From positions 62,001 through 126,000 of the forward strand of contig JAACJK010000221.1 in NCBI GenBank assembly GCA_013368325.1: a stretch of 64,000 nt of DNA, in the 5' to 3' direction. The translations under genes were made by a program, and so were the position numbers. Source of the DNA: Ephemerocybe angulata (taxonomy: Eukaryota > Basidiomycota > Agaricomycetes > Agaricales > Psathyrellaceae). Below the pieces are notes generated by a model. It was not told the DNA's origin. It did not search any database and saw nothing but the letters and a program-made list of their open reading frames with translations. This document shows, piece after piece, positions 35,306 through 47,302 of this stretch; within the stretch, counting starts at the first letter, position 1, and each line of letters begins with the position of its first letter.

Positions 35306-35489
35306 ACCTCACATCATCCCCCCTTTGCTTCGAAGCATATACAGGCTGCATTCGTCCCTCCCTAAATCCTAGATCAGGTAGACGATCGACAGGGTTGGAT
35401 AAGCGGAGTCACCGGCACCTGCTCCCATCGATCATACATCTTCTCCGTCCCTCCACCTTCCCAAGATTTCCCCCCTAATCCTTCTCAGA

Positions 35490-36167
35490 ATGGGTCCCAG
35501 TGATGCAATGGACGTCGACTTCCCATCCTCTCCCTATGTTGGTTGGGTTGCGCCTCCGACAAGCAATGTATACCACAACTCCGACGGATCCACCTGGATC
35601 AACACCTGCTGGGATGACGAGACCTCGACCGCGGACCGTATTAACGAATTCCTAGCGCGATGGCCCCCCAGTCGAACTCCAGATACCTATGCAGCGTGGA
35701 TCTCAGTAGATCGCGGTCGCATCCCCAGTCCCAACGCTATTCCCGCCGACGTACCCGCACTCCAGCGGTCCTTCCAGGCGCTATCAGAAGTAGGGCAGGT
35801 TACTACTACCTCGTTGGATGATATTGCGAAGAGGCATGGAGTAGTCGTAGGGAAGTGGCTTATCTTCTCCAATGGGATGGACGACATAGATGGTCTGTGG
35901 GCGAAGGTCGTGAGGTTGCTTTGCACTGAAAGGAGAAGGGGTTCGGCGAAGGTGTCTACTAGGAAGGTGGATCCAGCTTATCAAGGCAACGGACATGTTA
36001 TATGCGTCTATGTCGATGACTATACGAATCTCCAAGACGTTATGGGACTTCGAGACGACCTAGGGAGGATTGGTATTCACTGGAAGATTGGGTTCAAACC
36101 GGATTCTTATACACATCTGGGTATATATTCGCAGAACAAATGGGGGATTCGACCTACTAGATACTAG
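35490..36167 (+). CDS. C11orf68/Bles03-like protein (DUF1917)
   Basis: Single exon, 225 residues. The central and C-terminal parts carry family features: VVVGKWLIFSNGMDDIDGLW, then NGHVICVYVDDYTNLQDVMG, then LGRIGIHWKIGFKPDSYTHL and the end YSQNKWGIRPTRY. These match the UPF0696 (Bles03, basophilic leukemia expressed) family, whose fold resembles the cap-binding protein eIF4E; its biochemical activity is not established. The start at 35490 gives a short acidic leader (MGPSDAMDVDF). It lies 185 bp downstream of the NAT9-like gene on the same strand. Confidence 0.75.
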   Translation: MGPSDAMDVDFPSSPYVGWVAPPTSNVYHNSDGSTWINTCWDDETSTADRINEFLARWPPSRTPDTYAAWISVDRGRIPSPNAIPADVPALQRSFQALSEVGQVTTTSLDDIAKRHGVVVGKWLIFSNGMDDIDGLWAKVVRLLCTERRRGSAKVSTRKVDPAYQGNGHVICVYVDDYTNLQDVMGLRDDLGRIGIHWKIGFKPDSYTHLGIYSQNKWGIRPTRY

Positions 36168-36409
36168 GCTACCGGTAGAGCTCTGTTGACAGGGCTGGTC
36201 CAACCTCGACAGGTCCTTTGAAACAGAGATGGGTTTATTGTAAGATTTCGAGTGCCGGGCCTCGTGTGCGCTGAAGGCGTTCAAATAGTGATACTGTTTA
36301 TACGAGAGAACGATAAATACTATACAAGTGAATAGAGAATGTACCCCAGGGATTCTCCAACTTGGAGCTAGATTGGCTCAGTCGCGACTCTCCGCGCCAT
36401 ACCCAGAAT

Positions 36410-38191
36410 CTAGGCAGGAGTGATAGGGTACCAGCGATTGAAGATATTCTCAGGATCGTACGTCTTCTTAATCTCCTGGAGCCTTGGATAGTTGGAAGCA
36501 TAAGCCAAGTCCGCTCGCTTGGCCGCATGGTCTCCGCTCAGGCTCCCTAAATTTGCGGAGGGGACATCGATATCCTCTGCAGCACGAAGTCAGAACTCTA
36601 ATGATTATCGAAAAGTTTGGTTTTGGAAATACTCACCATGGCCGTAGTTGGTATAGCCAGACTTCTCTGCATCATCGAGAGAGTTGCCCTGGCCCCGTAT
36701 GACAATATCAACGAGCTCCTTCGCGAGGTCTCGCGCCTCCTTGGTCTTTCCAACATCCTCCTCCCAGGAAATACTCGTTAAAATGTTCGAAGCTCCTTGG
36801 CGCCGGAAGGCGGTCGCGGACACGGGAACCGAGTTCGCTTTGGCCATTGGGAAGTACTCGTGGAGCATGGCCGTCCTAAAGACGCCCTCTTTGGCAAGTC
36901 CCGCCACCTTCTGAATTAACTCCACGGTGGCTTGATAGTTGGGCGAAACCTGAGAGACGCCCTTCAAGTAGTAGCACCTGCCGTGGGCAACTTGGGCGTT
37001 CTAAGAGAGAAGGGTTTCCGAACGCTGTTAGTAGGAATACAATTGGGGGTAGATATATCGCATTACCAACTGGGAGTTGAGCCGCTCGTATGGGATCTCG
37101 CTAACAGTATCAACGACAGGGCCTGCAGGTGATACCTCAGTACTTTGATTAACTGGGGAAGAAAACGAACAGGCACGTACCAACGTCGAAGAATTCTTTG
37201 TAGTGTGCGCGGCCCTCCTCTTCAGATCCGTTGTAGAAGAAGATTATGAGAAAAATAGGTTTCCCGTCCGGGGTGGCAGTGACCGCCTGGATCATCCCTT
37301 CGTCCTCCCCAACGTTATCCCACCACTTCTTGGTGAGCTCGATCAGCTTCTCGACCTTTTCCGGTGTATAAACCGCGCTCCCGGCGAAGATCGTCTTTCT
37401 CTGAGGGTGCAGCTGATACACCAACTCGGTCGCGACTCCAAAGTTAGATCCTCCACCACGGATAGCCCAGAAGAGGTCGTGATTCTCGGTATCGCTAGCG
37501 GTCAAGATAGAACCATTGGCGGTTACGATGGTGGCCTATTGAGGTGATTAGAGAGTGGTGGGTTCAACAAAGTTATCTAAATACTTACCTGCTTGAGATT
37601 GTCGATGGTGAGGCCGTGACGTCCAGAAAGCCAACCATACCCACCACCAAGAGTAAGGCTGTCGCGTGAAACCTGTCAGAAGAAGGAGAAATGATGAAGA
37701 GACGCGTCAAACACACCCTGCAACTCCAGTCTATACACGGAAAATACTGTAAGTTTCAATCGTGGTGGAAAGTCGGCTGTCTGGGTACGCACATGGTTCA
37801 CGGTCCCGCCGACAGTCGCAAGACCGTACTTGATGGCCTCCTGGTCGACTTGGGCCCAAATGGCGCCTCCGCCTACATACCCCAATTTGTTCTCTGCGTC
37901 GACGCGGACGTGATTGAGGTGACGATTGAGGTCAATCACCAATCCATCTTCGATGGAAGATGCGCCGGCAGCGTTGTGCCCTCCGCCGCGAATGGCGATG
38001 GGAAGCTTGTGTTCTTTCGCATAGGCGATGGACTTGACGACGTCCTCGGCATCCTTGACGTGGACAACTACCTTGGCCTTTCGCTCAGCGTTCTTAGCCC
38101 ATCGCGCTATGGATTTGGCATAATCTGGATTTTCGGGGGTGACAACGTCGCCCTTTATAGCCTTGACGAAAGATGCAATAGAGTCGGACAT
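36410..38191 (-). CDS. Covalent-FAD oxidase with BBE domain
   Basis: Starts [20 protein letters not shown]. The PCMH FAD-binding domain has [20 protein letters not shown] and [14 protein letters not shown], where the His is the usual site of covalent FAD attachment. It continues with [20 protein letters not shown], the spliced [20 protein letters not shown], and [20 protein letters not shown]. Introns fall near 37.67-37.80, 37.53-37.59, 37.13-37.18, 37.00-37.07 and 36.57-36.64 kb. The C-terminal berberine-bridge segment ends [20 protein letters not shown]. No signal peptide is visible, so it is likely intracellular, unlike many secreted carbohydrate oxidases of the same fold. The substrate cannot be predicted. 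A TATA box on the minus strand lies at 38317-38322. Confidence 0.85.
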
Positions 38192-39728
38192 GTTCTGTGA
38201 GTCGAAAAATCAGCAATCGGTGTGAAATCAACAATAGGTGCACTCACTGAGGGAGGAGATTATAATCAGTTGAGATTTGAGGGAATTGTATATTAAACTG
38301 AAAAGCAGATCCGTTCTTTATACACCAGCAACAGCCTCATTACATTGCTTCAAAAAGGAAACGTCACCTACATCAAGGCCAATCCCGTTGAGCGCTGCGG
38401 TCAACATTGAGAGTTCCTACCTTCGCCTGTGCCGACTGTACGCGTATCCATCCGCAGGCCAGATAGACCTACATATGCGACAGCGTGAGCGCCGATTGCC
38501 CGCCAAGCGCGAGGGGCAGGTGAGCTCTAATAGTTATTACGCCGACAAGCGGTCTAACCGAAAGATAATACCTAATGTCCTGGAAGAGGAGCGTAACGTA
38601 CGAAGTTTCACCCAGAAGAAATCCTTTGTCCTTGATGCAAGGTAGATCAGCAGGACGTAACACCAGGTTGGTCTTGGTGTGAGTGGGCTGCCGACCTGAT
38701 TCGTGAAGATCTTAAACCCGGTGCCGACGCTCCGTGACGCCCGACTGTACTTGGTTTGCAAAAAATACTGGGCTATGTAGGGGAGTGTTAAGAGAGACAC
38801 ATATCGCCGGAACCTATACATCTGCAATCCTTTGGATAATTTCGGTTGCTGTCGAGCCGCAGAGCGTAAGAAGAATTGGTATGGCTGGGGTGGTGGTGGT
38901 TAACGATCAAGGGACATTGGATGATCCTGGCCGGCCGGCTATATCCGAAACACGCGCGCTTAGCCGGCGCTTAGAGGTGGTGGCTAGGACAGCCTGCTCG
39001 AGCCTGCTCGTTCCTCTGGAACACCTGTAAGGCTGACCTTAATTATCCATACATCCCAAGAGAGGGAAAAGAGTCGTATACAGGGAAAATGGTACATAAG
39101 CCGAACGTGAGTGAAATGTGATGGGGGAAAACTAAAAGTCAATTTGAACACCAAAAACATCTACAGACAACAGCAACTGCATATCCGAATAGATAGATGG
39201 TCACCAGGGTCAAGAAAAAGGCTCTCAGAGCATTATATGCCTTCATTGGACTGAGCTTCAGGTTCTCAACTTAAGCTCGATGTTTACCTCCATTCAGAAT
39301 TCCACGACTTCGCGTCCCAGTTCTCCACAACGGTAGGATTGTCCTGTAGGGATGTTTTAACACAGCCAAGATTCGAGGAAACGAAAGAAGACTTGTTGCC
39401 CAAGGGATGGGGTCTAATGAAAACCAACCTTGTACAGACTCTGAACTTCGTAAAGCCTTCTTGCAGAACCACGACGTCGCTTGTAGCATCAGGGAAGGAT
39501 TCTTCCTCGCATCTTCGTATATCTAAACCATCCGCCTATCGGACCACCTTTGCTGCTAATAGCAGGTTTCTTGCATTTGCCCGGCTCAGTCCGGGGGACG
39601 TAGTCAGAGTACGAGCACTCAGGCTCGAGTCATCAGATTTATTCATACCAACCGCTCCAACACGCTTGAGCTGCAGCGGGCTCTACCTCAGATTGATGTT
39701 GGAATTCTATTCTTGAAGACTGATCTTG
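38192..39728. other. 1.5 kb intergenic region
   Basis: Upstream of the FAD oxidase (TATAAA on the minus strand at 38317-38322) and downstream of the DUF2855 gene. A 10-bp unit AGCCTGCTCG is repeated twice near 38990-39010. Frames of up to 125 codons occur but show no family motif or bordering splice signals. Confidence 0.4.
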
Positions 39729-41180
39729 CTACAAGCGAGATTTCTGCCCCGGGAACGTTGAAGGTTCATGATCCCACAAGCTCCAAATCAGCCCTTTATC
39801 CGGACCCAACCCATCCTTCGCGATCCGAGCATAATCATCTCGAACCTTTCCCGGGCCATATACTCTTTCCAGCTGCACCCATCCCAGACAGTCTTCCATC
39901 AGCTTGCTCCACGCGTCGTTTTGCCTTGAGAATATCTCGGCCAGGGAGAGCTGGTACTTTCGGACGTTCAGCCATTCAGGCATGAAGAAGTGTTCGACCT
40001 TCGGCCATCGGGTGTTGGGATCCGCAAACGCAGGGGCGTTGGCATCAAACGCGTTGTGGGACCACTTCATATCGTCGTTGGCGGATGCTGAAGGGGTGAG
40101 ATTCGTCAACCCCAAGGCGACGTTCTTGACAATCTGCCCGACATTGGGCGACGCGAAGTGTGCTCGGATGCGGTCGTTGAGGTCGTCGTTCCCAGCCACG
40201 TCGATGTAGAGCCACCGGCGGTCCTTCTCGCCTTGGAATGCCTTGCCCTGCTCGAAGGTGTTGTATTCGTAGACGTCGTCGTACAGCCCAAGACGCTTGG
40301 TGAACTCGACGTTCCGTTTGGAGGTGAGCCCCAGCACGGTGACGTTTTGCAGCTCTCCGGCGCGGATTCGCTTTTGGACGAGGTAGGCGAGGCAGAATGC
40401 TGTCTTGGAGGAGGCAGAGGCGATGAAGACGGTGAGCTTCCTGTCTTTGCCGACGTTGTAGCTTCCGGTGGAGTGAAGCCAGTCTTCACACCAATACGAG
40501 GTCCAAAAGAGGGGCCGGTACAGCATGGTCAGGTCCTCGGCTTCGTCTCCAGGGGTGTATTGAGTGTCGGTAGCGCATCTCAGGATTTGGTTGTAGGGCC
40601 TTCGATCTAGAAGGTAGGTTAGAGGCCGATGCGTCAATGCTGGGTGTGCGGAGAGACGGTACCTTCAGGAAGATGGGGGCGAGGAACGTAAAACGAGTAT
40701 TTGTTCACGTCCGAAGGCGAAACCGGGACCAGGAGGTACCTCGTCGGAGCGAAGTAGCCGTAAACTCGCTCTCCAACATGAATCTTAGGGTGGGTCGAGG
40801 CGACGATGGTGCCGAAACCCCAGACTGGAATCAAGCCATAGGTGCGCGCGAGCTCAGGGGTCGGTGCCGGATGAAAGTCAAAGTAGCTTCAGAGCCGTCA
40901 GCTCGGCGTGTCCCTTGCTCCTCACAAGGACGAGATTGACCACTCACCGGAAGTGTGGGTGTTCTCCCAATGCCTGGTACGTTATGTTGTTCGCTGAGAA
41001 CCCAAACTTGTCGACCTTGATCAAGACGTTGTTCGCTGGGATGGTCGTGATATCCAAGGTCGTTTGTATGACCACAGGCTTGCGTGGATCAGAATCTCTC
41101 GACTGGTACTGTGGGTTGACGCTGGCAGTAGGACGGGGAGAGCAGAGAGTGACGTTTTCGACCACGGTCTTGGAGAACAT
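39729..41180 (-). CDS. DUF2855 family protein (quinone-oxidoreductase-like)
   Basis: I start at the ATG at 41180 (MFSKTVVENVTLCSPRP) because the following TLDITTIPANNVLIKVDKFG and SANNITYQALGEHP are the typical opening. Exon 2 (about 40886-40670) has IPVWGFGTIVASTHPKIHVG and ERVYGYFAPTRYLLVPV. Exon 3 (from about 40610) has MLYRPLFWTSYWCEDWL, VFIASASSKTAFCLAYLVQK and VTVLGLTSKRNVEFTKRLGL. This layout resembles the GroES-like plus Rossmann layout of medium-chain reductases, but without the canonical glycine-rich NADPH loop or zinc ligands. DUF2855 proteins are widespread in fungi, and their reaction is not known. It ends DHEPSTFPGQKSRL at 39729. Confidence 0.75.
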
Positions 41181-42628
41181 ATCGAGTGACTGGACCGGTA
41201 GCGTTAGAGAGTCTGAAGGGGACCTTGAGGAGGGTGAGGAATGGGTCATTCTCATACGTAAAGGCTATTGCGGACTTCCATTCGCCCTGACCCACATGCA
41301 TCGTGATTCTGATCATATTCAGGTGCGTTTGTAGGATATGCCGGGGCCCATTGAGCGGTATACCGGAAAGCCACCGAGCACTGGCAGGAGTGCGTGCATG
41401 ATGCTTCCGCTGGTATGCTTCGAGCTTGTAGGTTTTGGTATCTGCCAGTAGCTGCCAGTGGGTGAAGCAGCGAGGATATCTGGTTGTCGGGAGTTGTCAG
41501 TCTAAGCTGACGTAATAGTCGGCAAAAAGACGGAGTTCGAGTCGGAACAGTGGGCGTTTGAGTGCCGCTTTTGAGCGCTAGTGAGCTTAGGCACTTGGAT
41601 GAGGTAGACCCAGAAGTTTTGTATGGTATAAAGTCTATTACAATCCACTGATTTCAAAGAGATCTCATGTAGTGGGCGCTCATTAGTACTTACGAGTGTG
41701 TGCTGAGTATATCTTCCCCGAGGCCCCGGCGGGAGTTGAAACGTTGAACGCTGAGCGCCAATTATGCCCAGCGCACTGTCTGAGTCAGCAGTTCTGTCCT
41801 TGTTGCCAACGCGCACCCCAGCCTGAGATCCTTAACTGTTTCGACAATGCTGCGGCTTGCCACCTGTTCTGTCCTTCTCACTTCAAGCACCTCTTCAGAG
41901 TGGTCAGCAGACTAAAAGCAGGTCCCTTCGCATTGTGGCATTAAGCGCCCTAAAGTTATCAAATTTACCCCGCCTCCAAAGTGCGGCTTCGGTACTCCTG
42001 GGTATTATCGTGCGTGTGTCATACTCTCTCTCTCGCCACGGCGGATCGCTCACACATCTGTAGATATACAGATTTTTCTTAGTAACGCACTACCCAACAC
42101 TTCAACCTGACCCGGAAAGAACTTGACATAGAAAGCCACTGCCAGTGCACAATGCACATGCACATCCCCGTCACTGTATCTCACTTTCAAAGGGCCAACG
42201 CCCTCAATGGTCCCGACGATCTGAATCAGCCATCTTTCGTGGACTCCCACCGGTCTCAGAAGCTCCCAGAATGTCGACAGCGCCCATTGACACCAGACAG
42301 TGTCCCCCGTAGTGGCGACTGCAATTGTGTGACCTGTCGCTGACACCACCTTCCGAGTCTCCAGATATTCAGTGGGTCAGTTGACGGAAGTGCCGAATGG
42401 GACTTGGCTCTTTTATTTGTGATGTTTTCGAGCGACGAGGTGGAAGCATGCGTACGATGTCTATCAAAGAAGTCAGCAACCCCTCGCCGTATCTGCACCA
42501 GTGCCTCCGGAGTCCGGGCAACCTTGACGCCCAGGAGCTAACCCTTCGCCGAGAAATGGACAGATGTTATAAATATTTCCGCAGGATGTTGTATCTTCGT
42601 CCCACCCTGCTTCCCTCAGCTCTGAGTC
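41181..42628. promoter_or_regulatory. 1.45 kb divergent region with TATA box of the GH72 gene
   Basis: TATAAATA at 42568-42575 lies about 54 bp before the ATG at 42629, a good core promoter position. No coding feature was recognised in the rest of the region. Confidence 0.45.
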
Positions 42629-44548
42629 ATGTTGGGTTCTTTAAGGCTAGCCACTGGCGTGGCCGTGGTCACCACAATCCTGGTTGGCGTTCAAGCCATT
42701 CCTAAGGTCACTCGTACCGGCCGTTACCTCTATCAAGAGGATGGCACGCGTTTCTACATTAAAGGGATCGCATACCAGCCGCAAGGTATGTGTCCTCGCA
42801 CTTAATTGCCCACCCATACTAATGAAGCTGCCGCAGGCGAGGTCATCGACTCTCCAGACAATGACTTCGGGGAGCCTTCGACTTACATCGATCCTCTAGC
42901 AATCCCCGCAGGTTGTACGCGAGACGTGGAGCTGTTCAAGCAAGCAAAAATCAATGCAGTCCGCGTTTACAGCGTCGACTCCTCGGCGAACCACGATGCA
43001 TGCATGAAAACTTTCAGCGATAACGGCATCTACACCATGTAAGCCTTGAGTCATAAGTACTTGCAGAATCGCCTGAGACCAACTCCGCCCGCAGCATTGA
43101 CCTCGCGCTTCCCCTCAATGGTTCTATCGACAGGACTGTGCCCTCTTGGTCAACCAATCTCCTCAACCAGTACCTACGGACCATCGACGCCTTCAGCAAA
43201 TACGACAACGTTCTGGCTTATAATGTCGGTAACGAGGTCGTCCGTGATAAAAGCACACAGGTTGCGCCATACCTCAAAGCTGCCGCTCGTGATCTCAAGG
43301 CATACCTGTGAGAAGCAATTACTTCGCGTCCTCTGCCATACCTCTAACTCTACTACAGCCGCTCGAAGAATAGCAATGCCTTGGTCGGCTATGCTTCAAT
43401 CAACGGCGATTCAACCTGGAGAAATGCACTGGCTGACTACCTCACCTGCGGATCGGAGGATATAGCTATCGACATCTATGGGCTGAACGACTAGTGGGTA
43501 TTTTCCGACCTTTATCCCGTTATGACACTAATCTGGTGTAGTTCCTGGTGCGGCGATTCAGATTTCAACTCTGCTTATGCAGCCACTACCAGGTCGTTTG
43601 CCAACTACAATGTCGTTGCATACCTCGGCGAATTTGGATGCAACACGAAGCCGCCTCGCTTGTTCACGGAAGTCTCTGCCATCTTCAGCGGCCAGATGTC
43701 CGACATCTGGTCTGGGGGAATTGCATTCTCTTACTTTCCTGCGAGGTCGAGAGCAGGTCAATTCGCGATGGTGGAAATCTCCGCGGATGGAAAAACTGCA
43801 ACCACGAATGCCGACTGGGATAAACTCGTCGCCCAGTACGGCTCTGTCACCCCTCCTAATGTACCACTGAAGGCAGCTGCTTCTGAGTCGACCTACCTGA
43901 ACTGCAATCAACCAACCTCAGCTTTCCTCGCCTCAATCGTCACTCCGCCGACCCCCAACGAAAAGGCTTGCGAATGTCTGGATGATGCCCTGAGCTGTCA
44001 ATTTACGCCCTACAAGCCTGATACCTACAAGGTCGCTGGAGAGCTCATCAACTCGGGGTGTTCGCTACTTGGCTCCGCTGGAGGTTCTTGCGACGAGATC
44101 GGTGGGGACGGACAAAAGGGTGTGTATGGTCGTCTCTCCGGCTGTGATCCCCGTAAGTGTTCACAGTACCACCCTTTACAGCCATTTCTGACAAAAATAT
44201 ACAGTTATCAAGGCATCCTATGTTATGTCGCAGTATTTCGAAGCCACAAACAAGAATCCTACCACATGCGCGTTCGGTGGTAACGGGACTATTAACGCAG
44301 ACTCTCCGGCGGCCGCCTCTGCCGCTGCTAGCTCGTGCATTCCGAGCCCCTCCGCAGTCTTCGTCCCTACCCTGGACTCGACAAGCCCCGGAGGATCGAC
44401 GTCTAGCTCTAACTCGGGTTCGGGTAGCAACAGTGGCAGTAACGCCAATGGCGGCAAAAATGGGGCGTTTGGGGGTATCGACGCTCTTGTGGGTGTGAGC
44501 AGGATGGCCGTTGTTGGCCTTCTCAGTGCCATCTGGACACTCGCTTGA
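42629..44548 (+). CDS. GPI-anchored 1,3-beta-glucanosyltransferase (GH72 + CBM43)
   Basis: Gas/Gel/Phr enzymes cut and rejoin beta-1,3-glucan chains in the cell wall. A signal peptide of about 23 residues (MLGSLRLATGVAVVTTILVG) precedes RYLYQEDGTRFYIKGIAYQP. Introns follow at about 42785-42835, 43040-43093, 43308-43358 and 43493-43541. The acid/base glutamate is in YDNVLAYNVGNEVV and the nucleophile in VVAYLGEFGCNTKP. The CBM43 (X8) module with paired cysteines (NEKACECLDDALSCQF, SGCSLLGSAGGSCDEI) follows, then an intron near 44155-44204. A Ser/Gly-rich linker and a hydrophobic tail (LVGVSRMAVVGLLSAIW) suit GPI attachment. All family landmarks are present, so it is very likely active at the plasma membrane and wall. 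Confidence 0.9.
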
Positions 44549-45466
44549 GGGGCAAGGCCCTTGTTAGTCTTGCGACGGACTTCCTTACGCGCTACTAGTT
44601 AGCTTCACGTTCTTGGGACTAATCTAGCCATCATTGTACTCGGTATGTATGTATCATACGAACACATTCCTTTCCATCGCATGCAGGGATTCTAGTTGAA
44701 AAAGGCATGTGGGTTTGTCTCGCTCCCCGTGATTCTTTGCATGATCTCCCAGTGCTCGACAAAGCAGGTTCCCTGGAACCTGCAGCTGAGTATATTTACC
44801 CCTGCAAATCTTCCGTCCATGCCGTTCGCCAGGCCGGCCGGGATATCAATTTCGAAGCATATAAATCCATGATCATCTGCTGCATACGTCTGGAGGTTGG
44901 AAAAGCTTATGTAGCAAGTTTGCCCCGAAGATTGGGATTTGCAAGTCAAGGGTGGCTTGACGTCCATCGCCTGGATATTAAAGAGAATAAAGCAACGGAT
45001 GCTCTCGAGTGTCAGGGTGATCCACCTGAAGGATAAGAAAAACATTGTTTGGACACTGTTGGAAACTATCTAAACGCTCGGCATGGGTGCGAGCCAAGGG
45101 TGTCCTCTAACTCTGCATCGACTATACTGTGGATCAGCTCAGGGCCCTCCTGTGATCGCTGAGAACTCGCTGTCGAGAATCGTGGCCGGGACCAACTGTC
45201 TGACTGAGTTGGTGACCGGCAGTCGCCGGTGTAAGGATCAGAGGATGTCGCCAAATACGATTGACCGTCGCCGAATCTGATGTCGTCCTTTGTGCTCAAC
45301 TGTGACTCGGACTGCTTACAAGTTAAGTAACAACAACTCAATTAATCGCCCGTCAAAGGCCCTCCCAGTTACATCTCTAGGGCACTTAGACGCCGCCATT
45401 GTCTGGAAGATACTGGGCTGTAAGCGCCTATCTCTTCATAGTATAGTAGACGTATGACACGCTAAC
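44549..45466. other. Intergenic, with an unassigned minus-strand frame
   Basis: A 117-codon frame at 44692-45045 (-) contains YISFSNLQTYAADDHGFICF but matches no family I know. I list it as uncertain rather than as a gene. Confidence 0.25.
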
Positions 45467-46948
45467 TTGAGGATGCTCACTCAGGCATACTCAGCATCCA
45501 TGAGCCTTGTAATCCCACCCCACGAAACAAGTGGCTCGCATGACCTTGTGACCACCAGCGCAATCATCGAGGATACTGGATCCATGAGCATAGGAAGCGG
45601 AACCGCCTACTTTCCGCTGATGGACTTGCCACATGAACTTCTCATCGAGATCTTTCATTTCGCAAGCCTTGCGCATGGTGGAAAAGCGAACGCGGTGAAC
45701 CCTCTTTTCCTGGCCAAGATATGTCGCAGTTGGCGTGCCGTGGTATTCGAGACTCGCGCATTCTGGCAGGAAGTCAACCTCGTCCTCAACTCCCACTGCT
45801 CCACCCAAATATCCCTACTCGAGGAATGGACTGCCCGAGCGGGTGGTCTACCCTTATCGATATCCATCTTTGGTCCAAAGAACGTACTCAAATCAGAGGC
45901 TTCCGAGGAGGATCTCGCCCGCCTCTTCGATCTTATACAAAACCTTTCCCCGCAGACCCATTCCCTGTCACTGGAAACCCCCGTCTTCTTTTATGACCGA
46001 TGGCGGGACCGCGGGCTAGCCGATTGCTCTTGGCCTATTCTCTCTAACCTTTTGCTCTCCACAACCCTGGGAAGCTCTGAGCTTTCAGATCCGTCGCACA
46101 AACTCGACTTTTTGTCATGCCCCGTACTCACCACCACCACAATCAAGTCATTCTATCACTTCTACATTTTCCTCCCTTGGAGGTCCCTACTTCACATATG
46201 CTTTGATAGCGTATTCTGCACCGAATTATACACCGCTCTCAAATCATGCCCACTTCTCCAAACCCTGGAGGCTCACGGCATCATTGAAGACGCTAACTTC
46301 TCTGCAAACACTGGCACAATCGATCATCATTCGCTCAAACAGCTGACATTCGAATTGGACGAGAACCAAGCGCATTGTGGCCAATGCTGCCGTCTACTCA
46401 ACTCCCTGCGCCTTCCTGAGCTTCGAACCCTCGTGCTCAAACTTGCGCTGTCCGTGCCGACCAGTGGGTTCCAATTCGACATCTACCCTTGCATTTCCCA
46501 ATCAGGCTGCCAGCTGTCCGAGCTCACGATTGAGGGTGCGTCTCTGGAAGAAAAAGTCTTCGTTGACTGTCTTCGCCTCCTCCCAACATTACACACCCTC
46601 CAACTTTCCGAGAACGCCTGGTTAAATGCCCAGGCAGATTTCATCAGCCTGGGACCCACTTCCCTCTCCCTCATGATGGCAGCCGGCCCCGATGGACTGC
46701 TTATGCTCCCTAACCTCAAGGCGCTAACCTTGATGGGCAGTTCTGTGGAATTCTCCGGTGAATTGGTCTTTGAGCTGCTAGCGAGTCGGTGGGATAAGGT
46801 GGAAGAAGACGATGGAGCCCTTGCAACGCTTCAGTCAGTTACAATCATTCCAGATCGAGGGCATGTGAGTCTCTGGAGGGTCGAAAAGGATCAGCAGGCC
46901 GTTTTTGAGAATTGGCGACTCCGGGGATATAGAGTCAAGGTCGAGTAA
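45467..46948 (+). CDS. F-box / LRR protein, intact member of a tandem pair
   Basis: A single-exon frame of 493 residues. The ATG at 45467 is the longest start; a later in-frame ATG begins MSLVIPPHETSG, close to where the downstream copy starts, and may be the true start. The F-box is at about residues 47-95 (PLMDLPHELLIEIFHFASLA, then FLAKICRSWRAVVFETRAFW). Leucine-rich segments follow (SELTIEGASLEEKVFVDCLR, LLPTLHTLQLSENAWLNA, LPNLKALTLMGSSVEFSG). It ends QAVFENWRLRGYRVKVE. The next gene downstream is a clear paralog, alike from the F-box to the last motif. It is probably a substrate receptor of an SCF complex. Confidence 0.8.
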   Translation: MRMLTQAYSASMSLVIPPHETSGSHDLVTTSAIIEDTGSMSIGSGTAYFPLMDLPHELLIEIFHFASLAHGGKANAVNPLFLAKICRSWRAVVFETRAFWQEVNLVLNSHCSTQISLLEEWTARAGGLPLSISIFGPKNVLKSEASEEDLARLFDLIQNLSPQTHSLSLETPVFFYDRWRDRGLADCSWPILSNLLLSTTLGSSELSDPSHKLDFLSCPVLTTTTIKSFYHFYIFLPWRSLLHICFDSVFCTELYTALKSCPLLQTLEAHGIIEDANFSANTGTIDHHSLKQLTFELDENQAHCGQCCRLLNSLRLPELRTLVLKLALSVPTSGFQFDIYPCISQSGCQLSELTIEGASLEEKVFVDCLRLLPTLHTLQLSENAWLNAQADFISLGPTSLSLMMAAGPDGLLMLPNLKALTLMGSSVEFSGELVFELLASRWDKVEEDDGALATLQSVTIIPDRGHVSLWRVEKDQQAVFENWRLRGYRVKVE

Positions 46949-47302
46949 TTACTGGCATATTCCTGTGTGGAACATGGATGGATATGGACAAAGGCTGCAG
47001 ATAGCTCCTAATCACTCATGATTGTAACACCAACTTAAAGTACTCTTTTCCTGTGAGTCTCGCAGCGCTCCATGTGTAAGTATCAGGAGCCATCGCCAAA
47101 TAACAGCCTGTGATTAAATACTCTGACTCGAGCTGTAGTTCTTTAAGTTTCAGTACGCCTTCAACGTCTCAACGTTCAACAGCCGACTGCCTTCACCCAT
47201 TCACTTGCAGGCTCAATTGATCAGATAACTATCGTAAGCGCTTCGCTCTTCACATTTGGGGCGTCCTAACATCTGGATACCCGCTCAGAGAACCAAAGCT
47301 CT
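46949..47302. other. Intergenic between tandem F-box copies
   Basis: Spacer of about 350 bp containing the 3' end of the first copy and the promoter of the second. Nothing else seen. Confidence 0.35.

Noticed and set aside
38980..39015. Two tandem copies of a 10-bp unit AGCCTGCTCG
   Set aside because: Too short and too few copies to call an element or regulatory array.
36410..41180. Possible secondary-metabolite cluster (FAD oxidase plus DUF2855 protein)
   Set aside because: No polyketide, peptide or terpene synthase, P450 or transporter nearby; the two genes are 1.5 kb apart and flanked by housekeeping genes.
44692..45045. 117-codon minus-strand frame
   Set aside because: No family resemblance, no flanking exons; kept only as a note in the intergenic entry.
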